DNA of 7,700 nucleotides. Origin: Verrucomicrobiota bacterium (GTDB lineage: Bacteria; Verrucomicrobiota; Verrucomicrobiia; Chthoniobacterales; UBA10450). Where the stretch lies: NCBI GenBank assembly GCA_003219335.1, contig QHOF01000034.1, positions 533 to 8,232 on the forward strand, given 5' to 3'. The notes under the pieces were generated by a model. It saw only the letters and a list, made by a program, of their open reading frames with translations. It did no database searches and had not been told where the DNA came from. Of this stretch, positions 1 to 7,198 are shown piece by piece; the stretch's first letter is position 1, and every line of letters begins with the position of its first letter. Position numbers and translations under genes: made by a program.

Positions 1-2057
1 TCCTTTATGGAGTAAGCATTAAGGGAGAGGGTGACTTGGCCCGCTTCGATCTTGGAAAGATCGAGGACATCGTTGATCAGGCCCAGAAGATGGCGCCCGC
101 TCTTCTCTATCCGTTCCAGGACGTCCCCGATCTTTTCGGGCACATCGCCGTATACTTTGGTCAGTAGCATCCGTGTATAGCCTAGGACAGCATTCAGGGG
201 GGTGCGCAGTTCGTGGCTCATATTGGCTAAAAACTGAGACTTGTACTTGCTGGTGAGCTCGATCTCGCGACCTTTTTCTTGGATCTCTCGATAAAGCCGC
301 GCGTTGTGAATGGCGATGACTGACTGGGTGGCAAAGTTCTGGAGAAGGTCAACGATTTCCATCGAGAAGCTGCCCGCCTTCCTTCGGAATACAGAAAGTC
401 CTCCCATGATCCGATCCTCGCGGAGCAGCGGAACCGCGAGCAGCGAACGATAGCCCAATTGCCTTAACATAGGCCGGAGTCGCGTCCCCGCATACTCCGG
501 CTCATCCAAGATATCGGTAATTTGGACCGGCATACGGCTGGCCGCGGCTCGCCCGACCGTGCCCACTCCAAGATCAATCGGATTAGCCCGAAGAGCCTCA
601 ACCAGCTCCTGTTCGGTCCGATGGCTAGCTCTGAGATGAAGCTTTTCCGTGGCCTCATCGTATTCGTAGATGATGCCACCGTCGGTTCCCGAAAGCTGGA
701 CGGCGTGGGAGACAATGCCGGTGAGCACCGTCTCGATATCCAGCGTGGAGCTGACCGCCTGGCTGACTTCCCCCAGGGCCTTCAGCTCTTTCACCGTACG
801 GGTTAGTTCCTGGGTCCGCATCTGCAATGCGTTAGTCCGCTCCTCAACTTTCTGCTCCAAGCTACCATAAGACTCTTGGAGCTGGCCGGTCATCTTGTTA
901 AACTCTTCGGCGAGGACCTCTATTTCATCGCCGGTCTTAAGGTCGAGACGATAGCTTAGGTCGCCGCGTCCGATGCGCTCCACTCCCTCCCGCAGCGCCC
1001 CAAGCGGACGGACAACTCGGCGCGCCACGAAGACACTGGCAAATAGGGCTATGCCCAATCCGATCAAAAGCAAAGTGGAAGTTCGTGACACGGAAGCATA
1101 GAGCGGTTCGTATGCCTCCTCCAGCGGACGCTCAATAATGACTGCCCAATCCAAGCTGGGTAAAAAGGCATAGGAACTCAATACCTTTTCGCCACTCAGG
1201 CTGCGCGCGACTGTACTCTCCGGTTTTTGAATAGCGGGGGCAGGCCTCAAGGCTGCCTTGACCTGATCCAGATGAGCAGCCTTCCGTCTTTGTAGAACAA
1301 GACCGATATCGGGGTGAGCGATGATATCCCCGGACCGGGAAACGATATATGCGTACCCCGCCTTACCCACGTTGATGTCCCGGACGATTTCCCAAATGTA
1401 TCTGAGGTTCACCTCAGCTTGGAGAACGCCAATGACACTACCGGGGAATCTCTCTATGGGAACGGCCATCGTCATGTATGGCTCCGAGCCGCGCACGAAA
1501 TAGACCGGGCCAAAAAACGTTATCCCCTGCTTGACCTGCAGAAAACCTGCTGCCTTGGAATAATCCGGCTCTTCGTCGGAGAGAATGGCTCGAAACCGAG
1601 CTACGTGAACTCGCGGGGCGCCTTGGACGTCGATGGCTACCACTTCCGTTATTGCCGGCGCGACGTTGAGCAGTTTCATGAGTTCAAACTTGTATTCGGA
1701 CCCGAATCCTTTAACGGCGATCTCTTGGCTGAGGCTGACCGCTTTCATCTGCCCTTCGATCTCCAGAATGGACTGCGCGATTTTTGAGACGACGGTCTGG
1801 GCCACTTCGCCTTGGACCAACGCGACCTGGGCCTGGGTTTCATAGTAGCGAAAATAGATCTCCAGTAGGCCGCTGGCAATCAACCCGCCACCAATCAAGA
1901 TCACGAAAACCAAGAAATACTGGCGAACTAACCGGCCTCCTCCCGCCGTTTGCGATCGCGAGAAGGGGCGCCACGTGAAATTTTGGATTTTGGATTTTAG
2001 ATTTCCGATTGCTTGGGAGATCATTACCTTCGCGCCTGCAGGGTATCTCAGGTTCAT
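1..2057 (-). CDS. Membrane sensor histidine kinase (Cache-like sensor, HAMP, GAF, HisKA), 3' end outside window
   Basis: The first 685 residues are visible, with no stop before the window edge. A basic N-terminus leads into a membrane segment at about residues 48-66 (core VFVILIGGGLIASGLL). An extracytoplasmic region of about 260 residues follows; GKAGYAYIVSRSGDIIAHPD (231-250) is typical of double-Cache sensor domains. A second membrane segment lies at about 328-346, then HAMP (about 345-397), a short coiled-coil linker, a GAF domain (about 440-590) and HisKA. The phospho-acceptor is His615 in NMSHELRTPLNAVLGY; DVLDLSKIEAG (663-673) ends the dimerisation helices. The ATP-binding domain and any receiver domain fall outside. 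Such kinases autophosphorylate on His after ligand binding in the periplasm and pass phosphate to a response regulator; none is visible. The ATG at 2057 is one base after the stop of the upstream binding-protein gene, which favours this start, although Met12 (ATG at 2024, preceded by GAAGG) is an alternative. Family is certain; ligand is unknown. Confidence 0.93.
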   Translation of the reverse strand, partial: MNLRYPAGAKVMISQAIGNLKSKIQNFTWRPFSRSQTAGGGRLVRQYFLVFVILIGGGLIASGLLEIYFRYYETQAQVALVQGEVAQTVVSKIAQSILEIEGQMKAVSLSQEIAVKGFGSEYKFELMKLLNVAPAITEVVAIDVQGAPRVHVARFRAILSDEEPDYSKAAGFLQVKQGITFFGPVYFVRGSEPYMTMAVPIERFPGSVIGVLQAEVNLRYIWEIVRDINVGKAGYAYIVSRSGDIIAHPDIGLVLQRRKAAHLDQVKAALRPAPAIQKPESTVARSLSGEKVLSSYAFLPSLDWAVIIERPLEEAYEPLYASVSRTSTLLLIGLGIALFASVFVARRVVRPLGALREGVERIGRGDLSYRLDLKTGDEIEVLAEEFNKMTGQLQESYGSLEQKVEERTNALQMRTQELTRTVKELKALGEVSQAVSSTLDIETVLTGIVSHAVQLSGTDGGIIYEYDEATEKLHLRASHRTEQELVEALRANPIDLGVGTVGRAAASRMPVQITDILDEPEYAGTRLRPMLRQLGYRSLLAVPLLREDRIMGGLSVFRRKAGSFSMEIVDLLQNFATQSVIAIHNARLYREIQEKGREIELTSKYKSQFLANMSHELRTPLNAVLGYTRMLLTKVYGDVPEKIGDVLERIEKSGRHLLGLINDVLDLSKIEAGQVTLSLNAYSIK
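1980..2010. repeat. Degenerate 7-bp tandem repeat in the kinase 5' end
   Basis: On the plus strand the units read ATTTTGG, ATTTTGG, ATTTTAG, ATTTCCG and then ATT: two perfect and two decayed copies of a heptamer. On the minus strand this is an A-rich (CCAAAAT)n tract. If the kinase starts at 2057 (or 2024), the tract is translated as residues 16-26, ahead of the first membrane segment. Seven is not a multiple of three, so gain or loss of one unit would shift the kinase frame. Similar A/T-rich heptamer tracts are more usual between genes, so it could also be a spacer element captured by the coding region. Confidence 0.75.
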
Positions 2058-2061
2058 CTTA
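2055..2061 (-). promoter_or_regulatory. Stop-start junction TAAGATG (translational coupling)
   Basis: On the minus strand the binding-protein stop TAA (2061-2059) is followed by one G and then the kinase ATG (2057-2055). No strong Shine-Dalgarno sequence precedes this ATG; upstream is GCGGACCGCGTATTCGAC. Ribosomes finishing the binding protein probably re-initiate on the kinase. The two proteins are therefore expected to be made together from one transcript. Confidence 0.7.
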
Positions 2062-3048
2062 GTCGAATACGCGGTCCGCTAAGAGCAACATTTTCGGCGG
2101 AATCTTGAGACCGATTTCCGCGGCGATCCTACGATTAATGACTAAGTCAAACTTGGTCGGCGTTTCAACCGGTAGATTCTGTGGCATTGCGCCTTTGAAA
2201 ATTCGATCCACGAACCCGGCGCCGCGATAGCCAATGGAGTAGAGATCCGGCGCGTAGGTCATCAGGACTTGCTGTTCAGCCACCTGAAAGCCATTACAGC
2301 CGAACAGCGGCATGCGGTCCTTTGTCGCCGCCGAGGCTAGGCTCGTAAGATCCCTGAATAATCCCGAACAGACGATGAAGATTCCGGCTCCCGAAGCGGG
2401 TTTCCAGCTTAGAGGCAACTCTCGCGCCTCGGCGGGAGACCTAACAGACTGCTCGGTTAGCTCGATCCCCAAGTGCGAGGCGATCGATTTTAGTCTCTTT
2501 TGTCTCCGGTCGTTCGCGTCCGAGCGCTGTCGGCCGTCAGAGATAGTGATAACTTGACGCAGGGAGGGAACGACGTCCTTAAACACCTCAAGTTGTTTTC
2601 CAACATTCTCGGTATCGGTGAAGAAAGTCAGCCCGGTTAGATTAGTCTCCGGTCGCGCCAGGGAACGCACGAATCCTGACTGGACCGGATCACCTGCCGG
2701 CAAGAAGACTATGGGGATGGTTTGCGTAACGTGCTTGGCGATAGCCGTCTCCGCCACCCCCAACGCAACAATAACATCGACTTTGTCTCGTTGAATCTGC
2801 GCCGTCAGCATGGATCGCAATCGTTCAGGAGCATCGTCTTGCAGCAAGTTTAGGACAAGATTTTTTCCTTCAACATATTTCAACTCTTCTAATCCGTCGC
2901 GCAGACCGCTCACCTGTGGCTGAACCCGGTTCGTGCGTCCCTCTATGACAATCTCCACGCGACGAACTTCGGACTGCTTGACTGGGCCTAGGCCAAGCCC
3001 AATGAGCCCTACGAACAACAATCTAAATAGAGGCTCGAGCTTCTTCAT
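2059..3048 (-). CDS. ABC transporter substrate-binding protein (ABC_sub_bind / COG2984 family)
   Basis: 329 residues, the usual length of this family. The N-terminus MKKLEPLFRLLFVGLIGLGLG is a signal-peptide-like segment; no lipobox Cys is present, so a soluble or anchored periplasmic protein is expected. The family core is clear: IPIVFLPAGDPVQSGFVRSL (111-130) followed by ARPETNLTGLT, and the C-terminal signature DLVINRRIAAEIGLKIPPKM (301-320). Family members have the two-lobed periplasmic-binding fold; some bind aromatic amino acids such as tryptophan, but many are uncharacterised, so no ligand can be given. No permease or ATPase gene lies beside it. The next gene, one base on, is a sensor kinase, and DUF1329 is 83 bp upstream on the same strand. 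The ribosome site is weak: AAGAAGG lies about 15 bases before the ATG. A role as ligand-presenting subunit for the kinase is inferred; transport with a permease encoded elsewhere remains possible. Confidence 0.92.
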   Translation of the reverse strand: MKKLEPLFRLLFVGLIGLGLGPVKQSEVRRVEIVIEGRTNRVQPQVSGLRDGLEELKYVEGKNLVLNLLQDDAPERLRSMLTAQIQRDKVDVIVALGVAETAIAKHVTQTIPIVFLPAGDPVQSGFVRSLARPETNLTGLTFFTDTENVGKQLEVFKDVVPSLRQVITISDGRQRSDANDRRQKRLKSIASHLGIELTEQSVRSPAEARELPLSWKPASGAGIFIVCSGLFRDLTSLASAATKDRMPLFGCNGFQVAEQQVLMTYAPDLYSIGYRGAGFVDRIFKGAMPQNLPVETPTKFDLVINRRIAAEIGLKIPPKMLLLADRVFD

Positions 3049-3131
3049 CAGCTTTCGTTGTTTGCCTTCTTTGTTTGCTTGTTCTCGAGCACAGTCCGCT
3101 GCACAGATCCCGCCTGACGTTTCGTCGTTTC

Positions 3132-4373
3132 CTACCGGACCGTCCCCCCTCGCATCACGGTTTGTAGGGTCGCCAAAGTAAAAAAAGTGGGTTGATACCC
3201 TTGATTAAAAGCTCTAGTGCTCGCCAGAAGTGTAGACCGGCCGTTCTGCATATTGACGATGATAGGTGAGGTGCTTGACAAAACCTCCTGGCCATCGACA
3301 AGCTTCACGGGAGCAAAAGTGTTAGACTGCTCTTTCCAAGAATTTCCCTTCGCATCTAAAATCATCACCCATACGGCCTGATGGGTAAGTCGGTCGATAA
3401 AAAGAGTTTTTTTGGGATAGCAGTAACTAGGGTCCTTGGGTGTAACCTCTAAAACGTAGGTGTTCACTACCTCCCAGCCTTCATCCAGCGCCAGATAGTC
3501 ACCCGTCTTTCGATGAAGGGGAAAGTGCTGCTGAGAAAAGTTGCCGAGCATTTGCTTTTCACCCAGAAACTTATAGTTGAAGTCCGTGACCTTGCCGTTA
3601 AAGCTATTGACGTCATCCCATATAAATTCGGTTGGAGCTAAAGTTGCACATCTTTGGATCGGAGGGGCTCGACGAACACGCCTAATGCTGGGGACGTAGA
3701 TGTATAAGTCATCTTCTCTATTCGGATCTATATAACGGATCTCAAGTGTTGTAGTGCCGGAGGTATCCCGGGGATATTCGTCTGCGCGCAGGTTCATCCA
3801 CTCGATATGATCATAACCCTCAAAAGCAGGCCTTGGAGCTAACGTAACTCGACCGCGAGTAAAAATCTGATAGCGGATAAGCTCCGAGCGCCGCTCTGAT
3901 CCGTCCTTTTCGATGATATTGCTAACGGCCTTTCCTGTGGCAGTGCCCCCTCCCTCCTTGTGGTCGTCTCCCAGCCAGCGTCGGGAGAAATTCCACGCCA
4001 GCTTAAGCCCAGCCTGAGAATCATTGGGATCAGGCTTGGGGAACGGGAGCCCCGCTACATAGTTGACCAGTTGGCCATTGGGCCCGAGACTTACCCGGCC
4101 CGAGTGCTTTTCGGTCGCCTCCAAAAATTCCTTCGGGTCTCTACGTGGGCGGGACTCTTTGATCTTGAAAGTGTAGCCCTGCTTGATCCGGTTGAGCAAG
4201 TTTTCTCCCACCATCCCCTGGACTCTCTGCCAGTTCTGCGGGCCGATGGTGTCTCCGGGCTTCAAATCGACTTCAGCCGCAGGAAGCTCCGACGAACCGG
4301 AGAAAAAACAAAAACCCAGCGCAACGATTAACAAGAATGGCGGGAACAGGTTTCGAATCCTTGTTCTCGGCAT
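3132..4373 (-). CDS. DUF1329 family secreted protein (outer-membrane lipoprotein-sorting-like fold)
   Basis: The protein has 413 residues from the ATG at 4373. An upstream in-frame TTG at 4418 would add 15 polar and basic residues before the signal sequence, so I chose the ATG, which directly gives a basic n-region (MPRTRIRN), a hydrophobic core (FPPFLLIVALGFCFFSG) and a cleavage region near LPAA. DUF1329 features are YVPSIRRVRRAPPIQR (227-241), preceded by IDPNREDDLYI, then EFIWDDVNSFNGKVTDFNYK (249-268), and FIDRLTHQAVW (325-335), which describes a substrate-contact strand in LolA/LolB-like folds. The family is periplasmic or outer-membrane associated, is often encoded with DUF1302 barrels, and is thought to help move hydrophobic compounds or lipids; its chemistry is not established. 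A DUF1302 gene is divergent from it across a 216-bp region, which supports a joint role. The binding-protein gene follows on the same strand after 83 bp and may share its transcript. No truncation is seen. Confidence 0.9.
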   Translation of the reverse strand: MPRTRIRNLFPPFLLIVALGFCFFSGSSELPAAEVDLKPGDTIGPQNWQRVQGMVGENLLNRIKQGYTFKIKESRPRRDPKEFLEATEKHSGRVSLGPNGQLVNYVAGLPFPKPDPNDSQAGLKLAWNFSRRWLGDDHKEGGGTATGKAVSNIIEKDGSERRSELIRYQIFTRGRVTLAPRPAFEGYDHIEWMNLRADEYPRDTSGTTTLEIRYIDPNREDDLYIYVPSIRRVRRAPPIQRCATLAPTEFIWDDVNSFNGKVTDFNYKFLGEKQMLGNFSQQHFPLHRKTGDYLALDEGWEVVNTYVLEVTPKDPSYCYPKKTLFIDRLTHQAVWVMILDAKGNSWKEQSNTFAPVKLVDGQEVLSSTSPIIVNMQNGRSTLLASTRAFNQGYQPTFFTLATLQTVMRGGTVR

Positions 4374-4589
4374 GAGCGTGACTCTACCTCTCACCTGAGA
4401 TCTGGCATTAACGAGCAACTTACAAAAACGCGTGAGCCACTTCTACCGGAACCCACCAGGAAGGGCAAGCTTTACGCCGTCACGGAAAATCTGATTAGTG
4501 CTTGCCATCGTCATAGCGTTCGTATAAGACTTCGGCGCACAACGGGCGACAAGACTTACCCTGACACAACCACTCTCTCAGATCGCAAC
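4374..4589. promoter_or_regulatory. Divergent promoter region between DUF1329 and DUF1302 genes
   Basis: The two genes are transcribed away from each other, so both promoters must lie here or in the adjacent coding ends. On the plus strand, TTGCCA (4502-4507) and TATAAG (4523-4528) are 15 bases apart, which is short for a sigma-70 promoter. On the minus strand, TTGTCG (4552-4547) and TCTTAT (4529-4524) are 17 bases apart, each matching consensus at 4 of 6 positions. The two -10 candidates overlap in the same AT-rich spot, CGTATAAGAC. These are weak matches by eye. No Shine-Dalgarno sequence precedes the DUF1302 ATG. Confidence 0.4.
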
Positions 4590-6281
4590 ATGAAAAAACG
4601 GTCAAACTGTTTACCTTCGTTGCTCGCGTTTTGGCTTCTGCTGATCGCCGCGCAGCCGGTTCATGCTCAATCTATCTTTGGCGATGGCTTCGAGCAGTTC
4701 GTCAAGGACAACATCAGCTTCGGCGGCTTCGTTGAGAACACTACGGGGTTAGCAATCAGCCATGGCAGCAGGTTCTTCGATACTTCGAACCGCTTCGATA
4801 TGAACCGCTTCACCATCCAGCCCGAGTTCAACGTAAAATTTAGAGACGACCTCAAGCTCTTCATGGCCTGGAGGTTTGTCAAGGAACCCCGATACAACAT
4901 GGAGGCCGAGAGCCGCAAACAATCGGTGCAGCCGGCGGGCACGGGACACCCCCTTTCCAATAAGTTTTATGACGAATACAGTCCCGTGCCCTGGGAAGCC
5001 GTTCTGGATTACAAACCCACCGACAGGCTTACCATTAGATGGGGACGGCAGTTTATCTCATGGGGTGAGACGGACGGTATTAGACTTCTGGATGTCATTA
5101 ATCCGCAAGATGCGACCTTCGCTCCGCCCGCAGCGCCAAATCTTTTTAACCTCGACGAGACGCGCATCCCTTCGTGGGGGTTGAGAGCGCTCTACACGCT
5201 GCGGCCGGAAACTAATACTATCCTGGAATTCTTCGCCCTTCCCGGATCGCTCGACGGGGCGAGGCAAAGAGTTGATGAGGTCGTCGGCAGCAACGACACG
5301 ACCGATCGCACCATCAAGTACGGCCGCTGGTCCGCTTATCCTGAGACTCGAATTGCCTTCGGCCGGCTGTTTGCCAATCCCATCGGACCTGTCCCCGTCG
5401 TCGTCCCCGATACCCATAGAGATCTTCCCGATGCCGGAGACAGTTGGAAAATCGGCGGGAGGGTCACGCACAGTTTTGGCAAGTTCAATGCTGGTTTGGC
5501 TTACATATGGGGATTCAATCCCCAAGCGCCTGACATGATATTCAGGATAAAAAGTATCGGTTGCCTAGCGCCGGGAACCGGCCCCCTTTGTCTCGCAGGA
5601 GGCGTCGGGCCGCCATTGCCAACAACCGTTAAGCTTTTTCTTCAGAACGATCGGACGAATATCTTCGCCGGCCACTTCAACTATCCCGTGGGTGAAATCT
5701 TCAGCCTTCCCATCAATACGACGGTGAGAGGAGAAGTAGCGTTCTTTCCGGACAAGCCCTACAACATATCCGACTTTCCCGGACGAGATTGTCAGACGGG
5801 AGCTTTGACGGGTCTCTTTGCCGGCCCCAGTTGCAAGCATCCGAGCGGGGTCGTTGAAAAGCATACGCTTCGCTATGCCCTCGGGTTCGACCGAACCACG
5901 CTCCTCCCGTTTCTTCACCCTGACGATCCCTGGCGCTCGTTCAATCTCTCTTTCCAGATCTTTCAGAGCATCGTCTTTGACCATGAAGACGGCATCAGGA
6001 CCTTTGGCACGGCGGAAAGAATCAAGCGCGTGTCAACGACGCTGACGTTCAGAGCGAGCACGGGATATCTCGGCGACACGATTCTCCCAGATGTTTTCGT
6101 CGGCTACGATCCTGAAGGATACTACGTGGCCAATCCAGCCATCAGCTACGCGCCTCCCTGGAACGAAAAAATCCGCCTCAGCTTGATCGGCGCGATTTAC
6201 GGCGGGCGCAATAAGTTCAAATCGTTCGGCTCGTTCGCCGAGAAGGACTCTGTCTTTCTCAAAATGCGTTATCAGTTTTGA
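4590..6281 (+). CDS. DUF1302 family outer-membrane beta-barrel protein
   Basis: 563 residues with a clear signal peptide: MKKR, hydrophobic LLAFWLLLIA, then predicted cleavage after PVHA (residue 26). The mature protein is rich in alternating aromatic and polar strands and ends in Phe563 (KMRYQF), the usual C-terminal barrel signal recognised by the BAM machinery. DUF1302 hallmarks are WGRQFISWGETDGIRLLDVI (151-170) followed by NPQD, and the later FLHPDDPWRSFNLSFQ (441-456). Length is within the normal range for the family. Members sit in the outer membrane of Gram-negative bacteria, commonly together with a DUF1329 protein and often near RND/MMPL exporters; a role in passage of hydrophobic substrates or lipids is suspected but not proven. 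Here the DUF1329 partner is divergent rather than in the same operon. Two short cysteine pairs (Cys325/Cys334 and Cys401/Cys415) lie in Gly/Pro-rich loops and could form disulfides. The gene is complete; the start is fixed by the signal peptide, although no clear ribosome site is visible. Confidence 0.92.
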   Translation: MKKRSNCLPSLLAFWLLLIAAQPVHAQSIFGDGFEQFVKDNISFGGFVENTTGLAISHGSRFFDTSNRFDMNRFTIQPEFNVKFRDDLKLFMAWRFVKEPRYNMEAESRKQSVQPAGTGHPLSNKFYDEYSPVPWEAVLDYKPTDRLTIRWGRQFISWGETDGIRLLDVINPQDATFAPPAAPNLFNLDETRIPSWGLRALYTLRPETNTILEFFALPGSLDGARQRVDEVVGSNDTTDRTIKYGRWSAYPETRIAFGRLFANPIGPVPVVVPDTHRDLPDAGDSWKIGGRVTHSFGKFNAGLAYIWGFNPQAPDMIFRIKSIGCLAPGTGPLCLAGGVGPPLPTTVKLFLQNDRTNIFAGHFNYPVGEIFSLPINTTVRGEVAFFPDKPYNISDFPGRDCQTGALTGLFAGPSCKHPSGVVEKHTLRYALGFDRTTLLPFLHPDDPWRSFNLSFQIFQSIVFDHEDGIRTFGTAERIKRVSTTLTFRASTGYLGDTILPDVFVGYDPEGYYVANPAISYAPPWNEKIRLSLIGAIYGGRNKFKSFGSFAEKDSVFLKMRYQF

Positions 6282-6599
6282 TGGCATGGCGCCCCGGTGT
6301 GGGGGAAAACTCATTGATCCAAGCCGTGCTCCAGAAAGGAGAAAGCCCATCACGTTTAGATTCAAACCTCTTATCTTGATTTACCTGGTCAGAAGGGCTG
6401 AGATATTCTGGAGTGACAGCATGTGTTTGAAAATTGAAATGAATATGCTCGCCCCACCGAAGCCACCCCCTTTATCTGCGCCTTCGTCAGAGGCCAGCGA
6501 AAAATTAGCGATGTGAGACCGGCGCGAAGGGGAACACCGCGCGCCCGCATCCATAAATGCACCAAGGCTGGGGCCGACGCGAAGTACGCCCCTTAAAGT

Positions 6600-6632
6600 A
6601 AAAGCCACACAAGTCCATCTGCGCGGCTTTTT
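6600..6632 (+). terminator. Possible Rho-independent terminator downstream of DUF1302
   Basis: AAAAGCC (6600-6606) can pair with GGCTTTT (6625-6631) across an 18-base loop, followed by one more T. The 7-bp stem is AT-rich at its base, and the loop is long, so the hairpin is only moderately stable. Most of the T run belongs to the stem, so it could work in both directions. It lies 319 bases after the DUF1302 stop, far for a simple operon end. Confidence 0.35.
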
Positions 6633-6664
6633 CATTCCTGCCCGGATTTTTTCAGGTCATCGCC

Positions 6665-6898
6665 TCATAGTCCCGCTAACGTGAGACTAGGTAATTGGGC
6701 ACGGAGATGACTGGCCAATAGTTTAAGAGTTTTCATGCTGGTTCCCATTGTCCGCAGATTCCACTTCTCTGGATCCTTGTGCCAGAACTCACTGCCCAAT
6801 CCCATCTGTTGAAGCAAATCATACATGTATTGTTCACTATAACGGTCTGACTGGTGCTGCCGCTCGCTCCCTGTCGCTTCCCATCTAAAAGACGACAA
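6665..6898 (-). pseudogene. Short protein-like reading frame, possible gene remnant
   Basis: The frame is open for 77 codons from a TTG at 6898, with a TAA 12 codons further upstream, and ends in TGA at 6665. The translation has a natural-looking composition with Trp, Tyr, His and Asp (for example EQYMYDLLQQMGLGSEFWHK) and a helical end (MKTLKLLASHLRAQLPSLTL). I do not recognise a family. There is no ATG at the beginning and no convincing ribosome site; the first internal ATG would leave about 50 codons. It is either the 3' remnant of a decayed gene, a small hypothetical protein, or chance. Confidence that it is or was coding is low. Confidence 0.2.
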
Positions 6899-7028
6899 GA
6901 TGTCGCTTTTGTATCCGGAGAAGGGAGAAGTTTAATATTCGTTTTCAGGATTGAACTGATCGACGCAACAGTGAAAATCGGCCCGATTGCTTCGACGGAG
7001 AAATCAATTTTAGCCCGTCACTTCCCAT

Positions 7029-7049
7029 AAAAACCGAAACCTTTTCGGT
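7029..7049 (-). terminator. Rho-independent terminator candidate, minus strand
   Basis: On the minus strand ACCGAAA, loop AGG, TTTCGGT forms a perfect 7-bp stem (7049-7043 with 7039-7033) with a 3-base loop, followed directly by TTTT and A. The direction fits transcripts entering from the protease gene at the right edge. It lies about 460 bases after the protease stop and 150 bases after the end of the 7199-7510 frame, so it would close a transcript that includes that frame. Confidence 0.5.
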
Positions 7050-7198
7050 ATTATGAAAATGCGCGGGCAGTCAGCTCACCCACCGAATGCGAACCGCCGA
7101 CCCACTGTTTACGAAAAACAACCAGCCTGTTCGCAACCTTGCTCAAACGCAAAAATTGCAGAAAAAATAAAGCGGATGAACCAGAGACTCTAGCGTTC

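Noticed and set aside
464..1978. Several open frames of 60-157 codons on both strands inside the kinase region
   Set aside because: They are shadows of the continuous minus-strand kinase frame, whose translation carries clear Cache, HAMP, GAF and HisKA features.
4374..4418. Fifteen-residue N-terminal extension of DUF1329 from a TTG at 4418
   Set aside because: It would place a polar, basic stretch before a good signal peptide; the ATG at 4373 gives a standard secreted start.
5058..5525. 155-codon minus-strand frame inside the DUF1302 gene
   Set aside because: Antisense shadow; the plus frame has family motifs, a signal peptide and a barrel C-terminus.
6292..6304. CCCC-GGTGT-GGGG hairpin just after DUF1302
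   Set aside because: Only four base pairs and no T run after it, so it is not a supported terminator.
6381..6635. 84-codon minus-strand frame starting MKKPRRW
   Set aside because: Low-complexity, no family, and its first codons coincide with the AAAAGCC/GGCTTTT hairpin; better explained as non-coding.
6976..6988. Small inverted repeat AATCG-GCC-CGATT
   Set aside because: Five-base arms are too short to support a binding site or terminator without other evidence.
7053..7193. 46-residue plus-strand frame starting MKMRGQSAH
   Set aside because: No ribosome site, no recognised family, and it begins right at a hairpin that fits a minus-strand terminator.
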